From Clostridiales bacterium (GTDB lineage: Bacteria > Bacillota > Clostridia > Christensenellales > Aristaeellaceae), in the NCBI GenBank assembly GCA_015056325.1, contig SVGL01000004.1, positions 1 to 64,000 on the forward strand: a DNA stretch of 64,000 bases, given 5' to 3'. Shown piece by piece: positions 1-7,821 of the stretch. Made by a program: the position numbers and the translations under genes. The notes beneath the pieces are model-generated. The model worked only from the letters and a program-made list of their open reading frames with translations, did no database searches and was not told the DNA's origin. Within the stretch, counting starts at the first letter, position 1. Each line of letters opens with the position of its first letter.

Positions 1-1032
1 GGACTCGTAGCCGTTCTCGGCAGCGCCGTCACCGGGGAAGTGCTTGATGGACAGGGAAACGCCCTCGAGCTTCACGCCCTCGGTGCCCTGCTGGTAGCCA
101 GCGACCAGAGCGGTGGTGATGCCGGCGACGACCTCGGGCACTTCGCCGTAGGTACCGGAGTTACGGGCCCAGCGGGGATCGGAGGCCAGGTCGATCTGGG
201 GACCGTACATCTGACGGATACCCTGGGTGACCCACATCTCGCGGTCCATCTCAGCGTACTCTTCAACCATGGTGTAATCGCCGCCGTTGGCAACGTCACC
301 CATGACAGCAGCAGCCAGAGCCATGTTGTTCACGTGGCCGGAGCTGATGGGGTTGGAGATCAGGGTCCAGGGCAGCATGGTCTCGCCGCGGACGACGCCG
401 GCGTACTCAGCGTACTGGTTGCCAACGTTGTTCAGCAGAGCGACGACAGAGGCGTCATAGCCCATGTTGCCACGGTACACAGCGTGACGCAGGCCCAGGT
501 TCAGGATGGCAGCGTCATCGGGAGCGGAGAAGCCGCTCATGACCATGCCCTTGGGAGCGCCGGGGATGGAGTCGCCACCGGCGGCGGCGGCATCGCCGGA
601 GTGCTTCACGATCTTCTGGGGATCGATGGTGCCGTCTTCCTTCTTGGCCTCAGCCAGAGTCTTGACGACGGGGTTGCACATCAGATTGTTGAAGATGAAC
701 TGGGACATCTGCTCGGTGGTCAGGGTAGCGACCATGGCATTGGCACGCTCTTCAGCGGGCAGGCGCCAGTCTTCGAAGGTGTCCAGCTGCTTGTTGTTGT
801 TGGAGTCCTTGAAATACTTGCCGTCAACCTTCAGCACGCCAACGGTGGTCACACCGATGGTGGGCTCGCCTTCGCCATTGGCGTAGACGACGGGCTCAAG
901 GTAGATGTCGAAGATGTTCTCGCCCTCAGCCAGGGTGTAGGGAGCAGGAATGTACTCCACGCCTTCGGCCATCGCGGGAACCAGGGACAGGACCATCATC
1001 AGCGCGATGGCCAGGCTCAGAAACCGCTTCAT
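1..1032 (-). CDS. Secreted family 3 glycoside hydrolase (beta-glucosidase type), 3' end outside window
   Basis: 344 codons are visible and the frame is still open at position 1, so the C-terminal part lies outside the window. The start ATG (1032-1030) follows a GAGGAG ribosome site. Residues 1-22 form a signal peptide (basic MKRF start, hydrophobic core, cleavage near AMA). The mature part matches the N-terminal TIM-barrel domain of GH3 enzymes: a segment resembling VYRGNMGYD, then near the edge the SIKHFPGDG motif, whose Lys-His pair binds the substrate sugar. The nucleophile Asp would lie beyond the window. GH3 enzymes release terminal beta-linked glucose or xylose. With the second GH3 gene nearby it suggests extracellular glycan degradation. 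Family assignment is firm; substrate is unknown. Confidence 0.88.
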   Translation of the reverse strand, partial: MKRFLSLAIALMMVLSLVPAMAEGVEYIPAPYTLAEGENIFDIYLEPVVYANGEGEPTIGVTTVGVLKVDGKYFKDSNNNKQLDTFEDWRLPAEERANAMVATLTTEQMSQFIFNNLMCNPVVKTLAEAKKEDGTIDPQKIVKHSGDAAAAGGDSIPGAPKGMVMSGFSAPDDAAILNLGLRHAVYRGNMGYDASVVALLNNVGNQYAEYAGVVRGETMLPWTLISNPISSGHVNNMALAAAVMGDVANGGDYTMVEEYAEMDREMWVTQGIRQMYGPQIDLASDPRWARNSGTYGEVPEVVAGITTALVAGYQQGTEGVKLEGVSLSIKHFPGDGAAENGYES

Positions 1033-1107
1033 GTGCAATCTCCTCACTTAGTATGAATTTTTGTTGGGCGGATGGGCGCGCGCTGCTTCTCCGCCAAACC
1101 TGTCGTT

Positions 1108-1136
1108 ATTATACCATATTTGTCCCACATTGGAAA
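1108..1136 (-). promoter_or_regulatory. Sigma-A type promoter for the GH3 gene at 1-1032
   Basis: On the minus strand TTTCCA (1136-1131) and a perfect TATAAT (1113-1108) are 17 bp apart. The transcript would have a leader of about 70 nt before the GAGGAG site. The -35 box is weak (4 of 6). Confidence 0.6.
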
Positions 1137-1165
1137 GGGGTTTCCTTGAAAGAATTGATTAAAGG

Positions 1166-1222
1166 CGAAAAAATAACAGGATGAGTGTTCACGACAAAAA
1201 CATGACGTGAATGCTCATCCTG
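1166..1222 (-). terminator. Rho-independent terminator of the AgrC/LytTR-type operon
   Basis: A 17-bp stem (arms 1177-1193 and 1206-1222, two wobble pairs) is followed on the minus strand by a T-rich run (1176-1166). It lies about 55 bp after the stop of the histidine kinase gene. Confidence 0.8.
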
Positions 1223-1277
1223 GATTTGCGTAACGTGTGATATTTGTTTCCAATGGGAGAAAAATGGGGAGAAAAGG

Positions 1278-2621
1278 TCAATTCTTCGGGTGATGAGGCT
1301 TCATCAGCACGGTCAGCTTGAACAGGCCATTTTCCGCATTTACTGTGGCGACGCCGCCGTATTTTTCTGCGATATTCTGGATGGAGCGTAATCCGAAACC
1401 ATGCCCGCTGCCCGCCTTGGTGGTCTGCGGCATGCCGTCCACCATGGTCAGCGCCTGCTCGAAGCAGTTTTCCACATGGAGCACCACCATATCGCCCCGG
1501 GCGGCGGCCTTCAGGGAGATGACGCGTTTCTCCGGGTCAGCCACCTTGGAGCAGCTCTCCAGGGCATTGTCCAGCGCGTTTCCGAAGAGGGAGTAGATCT
1601 CCATCTCGGTCATGAAGTTGAACAGCGTGCCGTCCAGAATGTAGGAAAACTTCACCCCGCTGGTGGTGCAGAGGATATTCTTCTCCGTCAGCACAACGTT
1701 GATGGTTTCGTGTCCGCATTCTACCACAGTGCCGTACTCGATGATGGAGTCCTCCAGGCGGTCCAGGTACTTGTTGAAGTTTTCTTGCTCTGTCTTGGTA
1801 CGGATGGCGGCAATCTGATGCTTCAGGTCGTGACATTTGATCTGCAGGGAGGTGATGCCGTCGCGGGACATCTGGTAATACTGCATCTTGTTACGGATGA
1901 AGTTCTGCATGTCCTCACTGCTGCGGCGGTAGTAGGTCAACTGGCTGATGGCCAGAATGACAACGTAGGTGATGAGGGTGTACAGCAGCGCACACAGGTA
2001 GTACAGGAAGAGGGCTGCGTTATCCGCCGTGAAGACACGGCCGCAGAACTCCAGTACGATCTGGCAGCCCATGAAGGCGCTCATGGTGATGCCCATGGCG
2101 CCGGGGGAGGAGTCGTCGGGGATTTTCTTGACGATCCGCTGGTGGAGCCAGCAGGTCAGCAGACAGACCAGAGTATACACGCCGTAGGAAACTAACGAGC
2201 CGATAATGCTGTAGCTGGTCCACAGCTGTGGAACGCCCGTGATCAGCTTGCCGGCGGCTGCGAAGACCTTGAAGGTGTTCCAGGCCAGCTTGTATATGGT
2301 TAGGGCCAGCAGATCCAGGTAGATCAGTTCGGGGAAAGTGACCTCATAGCACAGCCAGTAGGCGCCCATGTACAAAAGGCTCAGCGACAGTAAGTAGAAG
2401 CCGTGCCCGATGCCGATCCACACGACGCCGGTCAGGTAGACGTCCACCACTGTGCGGATGGCCCAGCTGACCAGGCACATGCAGCACAGCGAAATAAGCG
2501 CCCGGATGGTGAACATCGGGCGCTTCTTGCCGTTGTCGGTAAGGAGCAACAGGAGGAAGAAGATCAGCGCAGAGGAAATCCGGTGATCGATCGCACTGAT
2601 AAACCAATGATCTGTCATCAT
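1278..2621 (-). CDS. AgrC/GHKL-type membrane sensor histidine kinase
   Basis: 447 aa. The first 235 residues hold about six hydrophobic segments with no clear extracellular sensor domain. They are followed by a phospho-acceptor motif CHDLKHQI (His264) and a GHKL ATPase domain with the N-box EIYSLFGNALDNALES and a G-box SGHGFGLRSI. This arrangement is that of peptide-sensing AgrC/ComD-like kinases that signal to LytTR regulators. Its ATG overlaps the stop of the upstream regulator gene by four bases (ATGA), so the two are translationally coupled. No precursor peptide or AgrB-like protease gene is next to it, so the signal sensed is unknown. Confidence 0.88.
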   Translation of the reverse strand: MMTDHWFISAIDHRISSALIFFLLLLLTDNGKKRPMFTIRALISLCCMCLVSWAIRTVVDVYLTGVVWIGIGHGFYLLSLSLLYMGAYWLCYEVTFPELIYLDLLALTIYKLAWNTFKVFAAAGKLITGVPQLWTSYSIIGSLVSYGVYTLVCLLTCWLHQRIVKKIPDDSSPGAMGITMSAFMGCQIVLEFCGRVFTADNAALFLYYLCALLYTLITYVVILAISQLTYYRRSSEDMQNFIRNKMQYYQMSRDGITSLQIKCHDLKHQIAAIRTKTEQENFNKYLDRLEDSIIEYGTVVECGHETINVVLTEKNILCTTSGVKFSYILDGTLFNFMTEMEIYSLFGNALDNALESCSKVADPEKRVISLKAAARGDMVVLHVENCFEQALTMVDGMPQTTKAGSGHGFGLRSIQNIAEKYGGVATVNAENGLFKLTVLMKPHHPKN

Positions 2622-3322
2622 AGATTTTCACCCAGGAAATTGGAGAAATGTTTCATGATCTCCTTGGAATGGGATTTTGAAATATACACCTTTTTGCCAT
2701 CGACCACCAGATACTCGCTGCAGGCGCTGGAGACATAGCGCAGATTGACCACGAAGGAGCGGTTGCACATAATGAAGCGCTTCTGGTCCAGCTTCTGGAT
2801 GACGTCGGAGAGCCGGCCGCGCACCTCGTAATTGCCCTTGGTGGTGTGATAGGCCAGGTTGTGGTCAAACACCTCGACGTAGGTGATATCGTTGGAGGAG
2901 AGGCTGACAATGCCATCGGAGGTCTTCAGGGCAAAGATGGTGGAGGAGGTGTTCTCCAGCCTCGTCAGGGCCTTGGAGAGGACATAGTTAATCGAGCCCT
3001 GGTCGGCGGGCTTGACGATGAAGTCCAGCGCGTCCACTTCATAGCCCTTGATGGCCAGCTGGGCCATGGCGGTAACAAATACCAGCACCGAGTCCGTATT
3101 GATCTTGCGCATGATGCGTGCGACTTCCAGCCCGTCCAGCTTGTCCATGCGGATATCCATGAATACGATGTCATGATTTTCCGTGGAGCGGATGAAGTCC
3201 ATCGGTGCATTGAATACCTGGATCATATGGGCATGGTTGTTCTTTGTCAAATAATCTGCCACAAGCGCACGAAGGGCAGCAGAATCATTCGGATTGTCGT
3301 CCACGATTGCAAGCCGCAGCAT
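2618..3322 (-). CDS. LytTR-family response regulator
   Basis: 234 aa. The receiver domain (1-120) has the acidic pair at Asp8-Asp9, the phospho-acceptor Asp56 in VFMDIRMD, and the Lys of VKPAD. A LytTR DNA-binding domain (about 135-234) follows, with the family pattern FIMCNRSFVVNLRYV. I start at 3322 because GAGAGGAG lies just upstream; an in-frame ATG at 3394 would add 24 residues and has no ribosome site. It forms a two-gene operon with the AgrC-type kinase. LytTR regulators of this class commonly control secreted factors; the flanking secreted glycosidases are possible targets, but that is inference. Confidence 0.9.
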   Translation of the reverse strand: MLRLAIVDDNPNDSAALRALVADYLTKNNHAHMIQVFNAPMDFIRSTENHDIVFMDIRMDKLDGLEVARIMRKINTDSVLVFVTAMAQLAIKGYEVDALDFIVKPADQGSINYVLSKALTRLENTSSTIFALKTSDGIVSLSSNDITYVEVFDHNLAYHTTKGNYEVRGRLSDVIQKLDQKRFIMCNRSFVVNLRYVSSACSEYLVVDGKKVYISKSHSKEIMKHFSNFLGENL

Positions 3323-3359
3323 AATGTTCTCCTCTCTTGTATCGGTCATCATTGACAAT

Positions 3360-3388
3360 ATGATAACACATGAGAACAATTTCGACAA
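3360..3388 (-). promoter_or_regulatory. Promoter of the LytTR/AgrC-type operon
   Basis: Minus-strand TTGTCG (3388-3383), 17-bp spacer, TATCAT (3365-3360), about 38 bp before the chosen ATG. No clear LytTR direct repeat was seen upstream, so autoregulation is not evident. Confidence 0.6.
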
Positions 3389-3418
3389 GTGCATTTTTGG
3401 CGTTAAATGAAGGAAGAC

Positions 3419-3450
3419 AAAAAAAGCACACGGCGGTGAAGCCGTGTGCC
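3419..3450 (-). terminator. Rho-independent terminator after the GH3 gene
   Basis: GCACACGGC and GCCGTGTGC form a 9-bp stem (3426-3449), followed on the minus strand by seven T. It lies directly after the stop at 3477. Confidence 0.85.
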
Positions 3451-3476
3451 GGGGAATGAATTGCTTGTTTCTGGGA

Positions 3477-6400
3477 TTACTGTTCCTTCTTGCCGCACTT
3501 CTTGCACAGACCCTTTTCCTTGCAGATGTCCAGGGTCAGCAGCAGGCCGAAGAGCACGCTCAGGGCCAGAGAAGCATACTGGGCGATGTTCAGGCTCATC
3601 TGCCACCAGGTGGTGACGGCCACAACCTGGGAGTTGGCGGAGATGCCGTCCATGCCGCGGGAGTGCAGCACGGTGTACAGCACGCGCTTGGAGGACTCGC
3701 GCAGGCGGTTGACGACCACGGGGTTGTTCTCGTAGTTCTTGAACTCGGAGATATCCTCGCCCACCAGGTTGTCGGGGATGTCGTTGCCAGCCAGCACCTC
3801 ATGCACCTTGACCATGTAGCCGGTATCGTACATGTCGGTGACGGCAAAGCCGGTCATGCCAGCCTCGCCGCGCAGCCAGTCGGTCAGCAGCTCGCGGTAG
3901 GAGCCGGCCCAGATGGCGCCCAGACGGTTGAAGGCGGTCATCACGCACTTGGCGTCAGCGTGGATGATCGGCAGCTCGAAGGCGCGCAGGTAGATCTCGC
4001 GCAGGGCCTGCTCGTTGATCCAGGTGCCGATGCCGGCGCGGTTCTTCTCCTGGTCGTTCAGGACGAAGTGCTTGTTGTAGACGTACACGCCCTTCTCCTG
4101 GATACCCAGGGTCTCGACGGTGTCGATCAGACCGGTCAGGGTGCCGTCCTCAGAGTAGTACTCGAAGACGCGGCCGGCGTAGGGAGAGCGGTGGATGTTC
4201 AGACCAGTGCCATACAGGCCGGCGTAGCCCGCCCACATGGAGTCTTCGCCGATCAGCTGACCCACGCGGTAGACCAGCTCATCATTGAAAGTAGCGGCGA
4301 CGATGCCGTTGCAGGGGAAGCAGGTGCCCTTCATGCCCATGTTGGGATCATTGTTCACCTTGGCATAGCCATTGTCGCCGATGGAGTAGGCCTGGGTCAC
4401 GCCGGAGGGGCCGTTGTGATCCACGGTCTGGGGCTTGCCGATGGAGGGGATGTTGTAGGTCATGCGCAGGCCGTTGGCGCAGATCTTGGCAAGCTCAGCG
4501 AAGGTCAGCTGATCCATGAAGGTATCCCATTCGGGCGCATCGTAGGCGTAGTCCATCATGTGGATCAGCTGGGTGCCGTTGACCTTGCCCAGGGTGGGCA
4601 TATCCTGCTCGGCGGCAGGAGCAGCGGCGGAGATGGCGGTAACGTCAGCGTCGTCCAGCATCACGTCGGCGGCAATGGCATCGTTCATGGTCAGCTTGAC
4701 ATAGCCGGGGGTGACGGTGCCTTCCCAGTTGGAACGGGAGTAGTACACGACGGTGTTGTCGCCGCGGCCTTCGTAGCGGTTCACGTCGGCCTCGTCGAAC
4801 ATGGAGACGACCTGCTCGCCGGTGCCGTAGGCCTTGGAATAGGTCTCGGCGTCGAAGGTGTAGTCGATGGCATGCACCAGGGCAGTGTTGCCCTCGGCGG
4901 TCATGCCGTCAGCCACGGTCTTGCCCTTCACGGCCAGGATGTTGTTGGCAGCCTCGTGGGAGTTGTCAGCCACGGTCAGGTAATGGGTGCCTTCCGCGAT
5001 GACATACACGCCGGTGTTCAGCGCGTCATAGGAGGTGAGGAAATACTCGGGCACAGTGACGGTCACGACTTCGCTCTCACCGGGCTGGAGCAGCTTGGTC
5101 TTGCCATAGCCGGCCAGTTCCACGGCAGCCTTTTCGATCTGCCACTGCTTGTCGTACTCGGTGTAGGGCTTCTGGGCGTAGACCTGCACGGCCTTCTTGC
5201 CGGCCACAGAGCCGGTGTTGGTAACCTTCACGGTCACGGTGTAGACGGTCTCGGTGCGGTCTGCCTGGGCGTCGATATCCGCCTGGGCGGCGATGGTGAG
5301 GTATTCCTTGGTGGTCTTCTCGCCCTTGGTGACGGTCAGATCAGACATCTCAAAGGAGGTGTAGCTCTGGCCGTAGCCGAAGGGGTAGGCAACCACGTTG
5401 TTGTACACATAGTTGCCGGCATTGGGGGTGCCCAGAACGACATCCTCATAGCGGGTCTCGGTGTACTTGTAGCCCAGGTAGATGCCTTCCTGGTACACGA
5501 CGTACTGGTCGTAGCGGTTGCCCATGTTGTAGGCGGCGGCGCCTTCGTAGGTGTAGGAGCCGAAGTTGTTCTGCACGGGGTTGAGCTGGTTGTCGATCCA
5601 CCAGGTATCCGGCAGAGAACCGGAGGGGTTGACGGCGCCGGTCAGGACGTCGCCCACGGCCCACAGACCGGTCTGGCCCACAGAACCGACCCACAGCGCG
5701 GCGTCAACACCGTACTCGGGATCGTTCAGGAAGCCCACGGAGATGGGGTTGGCGCTGTTGATCACCACGGTGATGGAGGCGATGTCGCCATCGGCCTTCA
5801 TTTCGGCCAGGCCCATCAGGGTGTCGCGCTCGTTCTCGTTCAGGGTCAGGTAATCCGGCGCGAGATCTTCGTCTTCACCGGTCCAGGCGCCTTCGATGGC
5901 CTTGGTCATGTCGTCGCCTTCACCGCCGACGCGGCCGATGACGTACACGACGTGCTCGCCGTTGCCCAGGGTCATCTCGTCGTCCTCGTTCTTGGCTTCG
6001 CGCTTGATCTTGGACCACTTGGGCTCCATCATATCAGTGGCGGTACGCTTGTCGGTCTCGGCGTAGAAGGTCAGCAGGGGCTTGTCAACCAGCTCATAGC
6101 CAGCGCCTTCCAGCACGTCCACAAAGTTGGGGGCGTCGGAGGCGTCCACAGCGCCGGAGCCGGTGCCGCCGTAGACGGGATCCAGGGCGGTCAGGCCCAC
6201 CAGGCTCACCTTGGAGCCGACGGCCAGGGGCAGGGTGTTGGCGTCGTTCTTCAGCAGAACGATACCTTCGCTTTCCACCTCGCGCACCAGCGCATTGCCG
6301 GCGGCCTTCAGCTCCTCAACGGAGGCGTAGGCGCTCTCGTAGTAACGCTTGTAGCCTTCGTCCTCGGCGCCTTCCTTCATGACGACCTTGGTGGGGGAGG

Positions 6401-6530
6401 TGTTGAAGAACTTATGCACTTCGCCGGCGTTGGCAGCGGCGATGGTGCTGCCGGTGTAGACCACCACGCACAGGATGGCCATGATATTCAGCAGCACTTT
6501 CTTGAGCGTTCTGTGCTTGGAAACCTTCAT
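3477..6530 (-). CDS. Membrane-anchored family 3 glycoside hydrolase with reversed domain order
   Basis: 1017 aa. An N-terminal hydrophobic anchor (about 11-33) is followed by the GH3 alpha/beta sandwich domain (about 80-400, entry motif SEGIVLLKN at 87-95, exit PFGYGQSYTSFE), a fibronectin III-like domain (to about 520), a spacer, and only then the TIM barrel (about 640-960). The barrel has the KHF motif near residue 820 and the nucleophile Asp899 in GFAVTDMYD. A second membrane helix (about 978-1002) and a short Cys/Lys-rich tail end the protein. Ordinary GH3 enzymes have the barrel first; the swapped order is known for some rumen clostridial beta-glucosidases. Both ends appear membrane-anchored with the catalytic part outside. 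The start at 6530 follows GGAGA. Confidence 0.88.
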   Translation of the reverse strand: MKVSKHRTLKKVLLNIMAILCVVVYTGSTIAAANAGEVHKFFNTSPTKVVMKEGAEDEGYKRYYESAYASVEELKAAGNALVREVESEGIVLLKNDANTLPLAVGSKVSLVGLTALDPVYGGTGSGAVDASDAPNFVDVLEGAGYELVDKPLLTFYAETDKRTATDMMEPKWSKIKREAKNEDDEMTLGNGEHVVYVIGRVGGEGDDMTKAIEGAWTGEDEDLAPDYLTLNENERDTLMGLAEMKADGDIASITVVINSANPISVGFLNDPEYGVDAALWVGSVGQTGLWAVGDVLTGAVNPSGSLPDTWWIDNQLNPVQNNFGSYTYEGAAAYNMGNRYDQYVVYQEGIYLGYKYTETRYEDVVLGTPNAGNYVYNNVVAYPFGYGQSYTSFEMSDLTVTKGEKTTKEYLTIAAQADIDAQADRTETVYTVTVKVTNTGSVAGKKAVQVYAQKPYTEYDKQWQIEKAAVELAGYGKTKLLQPGESEVVTVTVPEYFLTSYDALNTGVYVIAEGTHYLTVADNSHEAANNILAVKGKTVADGMTAEGNTALVHAIDYTFDAETYSKAYGTGEQVVSMFDEADVNRYEGRGDNTVVYYSRSNWEGTVTPGYVKLTMNDAIAADVMLDDADVTAISAAAPAAEQDMPTLGKVNGTQLIHMMDYAYDAPEWDTFMDQLTFAELAKICANGLRMTYNIPSIGKPQTVDHNGPSGVTQAYSIGDNGYAKVNNDPNMGMKGTCFPCNGIVAATFNDELVYRVGQLIGEDSMWAGYAGLYGTGLNIHRSPYAGRVFEYYSEDGTLTGLIDTVETLGIQEKGVYVYNKHFVLNDQEKNRAGIGTWINEQALREIYLRAFELPIIHADAKCVMTAFNRLGAIWAGSYRELLTDWLRGEAGMTGFAVTDMYDTGYMVKVHEVLAGNDIPDNLVGEDISEFKNYENNPVVVNRLRESSKRVLYTVLHSRGMDGISANSQVVAVTTWWQMSLNIAQYASLALSVLFGLLLTLDICKEKGLCKKCGKKEQ

Positions 6531-7084
6531 CTATTATATCTCCTTTCCAGATGGGTCTTGATCCATGGAAATGAATAGACCTTTGCCGCACGGCCAATGC
6601 GGTGACCTGCGGCGCGCGCCTGGCGGCTGACGACTTGTCAAAAGCGGTCGGCGGCTTGCCATGCAACGCATGCTGTCCATATTTTATCTGAATCAACGGG
6701 GAAAGGAAAGGCATTTGTCGTACACCGCCTGCGCGTTGACGCGACATGGCGAAAACACAATTTGCGACATAAAAACGACGCGAACGAGGAGGAATGGCAA
6801 AAAAAAGATGCGATTTGACGTGAATTACAGAGAACGTGTCGTGATCTGTTATCACTCGTGCAGAAATGATATTGCATCGCAGGCGCAAGTGTGTCATAAT
6901 AAACACAGCGAAATCGGAAAGAACGCAGCGGCGGTGAAGGAAATGCGGTTCCTTTAACGGTGAGGCGGCTATTTCCGGCATGCTGCATGGGCAGCGTGAT
7001 TTTTGCGTATCATCACCAGCATTGCAGGTTCTGCAAGGCTTTGGTTTCTGTCCAATTTCACAGACGTGGAAAGGAGCTCCTCTC
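6531..7084. other. Gene-free divergent intergenic region
   Basis: About 550 bp separate the minus-strand GH3 gene from the plus-strand small membrane protein. I find no convincing gene here: the 98-residue open frame at 6661 has no ribosome site and no protein-like composition. The stretch is poorer in GC around 6740-6900, carries a short inverted repeat GTGAT-N5-ATCAC (6841-6855) that could be an operator, and a forward promoter at 6872-6900. Confidence 0.6.
6872..6900 (+). promoter_or_regulatory. Probable promoter for the gene at 7085
   Basis: TTGCAT (6872-6877), 17-bp spacer, CATAAT (6895-6900). The leader would be about 180 nt. The inverted repeat GTGAT-N5-ATCAC lies 16 bp before the -35 box, a plausible regulator site. 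Confidence 0.5.
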
Positions 7085-7504
7085 ATGTCCAAGAAGTTCA
7101 ATTTCAGCTCGATCGTGATCCTGCTGTCGGGCCTTCTGTCCTGCGCGGCGGGCGTGCTGTTCCAGAAGGTGAACGGCCGCTTCGGCACGATGAACTATGA
7201 CTACTACAATCCCTACATTGCTTATGGTCTGATGGCGGTGGCGGCTGTTGCCCTGGTGCTGATGCTGTGCAAGCTGCACGGTCTGGCTTCCCTGGCGGTG
7301 ACTGCGGTGCCCGGATTTGCCTTCTGCGCTTTCTTCATCGGCTTCGGCAAGCGTGCTGCTTACTGGCATGTGGCTGACGTTTTCATGCAGATTGACGAGC
7401 AGGCCTTCGATCCCAACTACCTGTGGTTCTGCGGCCTGATGGTTGCTGCCTTCCTGGTGGGCGAGATCGCCGTCTACCTGCGCAAGCCCGGCCAGGCCAA
7501 GTAA
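7085..7504 (+). CDS. Small four-helix membrane protein of unknown function
   Basis: 139 aa with four hydrophobic segments (about 8-27, 43-62, 66-88, 110-131) and short loops; the C-terminus is basic. I do not recognise the family. The ATG follows AAGGAGCTCCTCTC; almost the same sequence (AAGGAGGCTCCTCTC) precedes the symporter gene at 9800. It is closed by its own terminator, so it is likely transcribed apart from the GH2 gene. Position between two glycosidases suggests a role linked to sugar use, but nothing in the sequence proves it. Confidence 0.7.
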   Translation: MSKKFNFSSIVILLSGLLSCAAGVLFQKVNGRFGTMNYDYYNPYIAYGLMAVAAVALVLMLCKLHGLASLAVTAVPGFAFCAFFIGFGKRAAYWHVADVFMQIDEQAFDPNYLWFCGLMVAAFLVGEIAVYLRKPGQAK

Positions 7505-7821
7505 GGTTTCGCCTGAGCGTGTGATCCCAAAAGCTCCGTCCGGCACAAGGACGGGGCTTTTTCCTTTGCCGGGGCAAAAGCGCTTGCAACAGATTCTGAC
7601 GCAGAGGTTCTCGCCCCTTTGCGTTTTCCCCTCTGAGGAGCATTCGCGACAAAAAAACGGCGCGGATGAATGCAGTGGGCGTTTTCGCGCCCCTGATCTG
7701 TTTTTTTAAGGTTTTCCCCTTCCTTTTCTTATGGAAATGTGGTACATTACACGGTGAGTAAATTTGTCCTTTTTTATATCAAATTCTGCCAGGAAATAAA
7801 AGTTTGCCAAGGAGGAGTACC
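7505..7821. other. Intergenic region before the GH2 gene
   Basis: Contains the terminator of the preceding gene (7529-7564), then about 250 bp without a coding signal. A TACATT (7743-7748) preceded by GG resembles the -10 boxes elsewhere in the window, but the matching -35 is poor. The GH2 ribosome site AAGGAGGAG lies at its end. Confidence 0.5.
7529..7564 (+). terminator. Rho-independent terminator
   Basis: AAAAGCTCCGTCC and GGACGGGGCTTTTT form a stem around a 7-nt loop, ending in a T run. It separates the small membrane protein gene from the GH2 gene. Confidence 0.85.

Noticed and set aside
40-1056. Forward open frame of 338 codons at the left edge
   Set aside because: It is the complement of a GH3 gene on the minus strand with signal peptide and KHFPGDG motif.
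6531-6540. TATAAT just before the GH3 start
   Set aside because: It lies between ribosome site and ATG, so it cannot be the promoter of this gene.
3444-6578. Open frame of 1044 codons opposite the GH3 gene
   Set aside because: Gly/Val/His/Asp-rich antisense shadow produced by the strong third-position GC bias; the minus-strand GH3 protein has clear motifs.
6661-6957. Possible small gene of 98 codons in the divergent intergenic region
   Set aside because: No ribosome site, no protein-like pattern, and it overlaps promoter signals.
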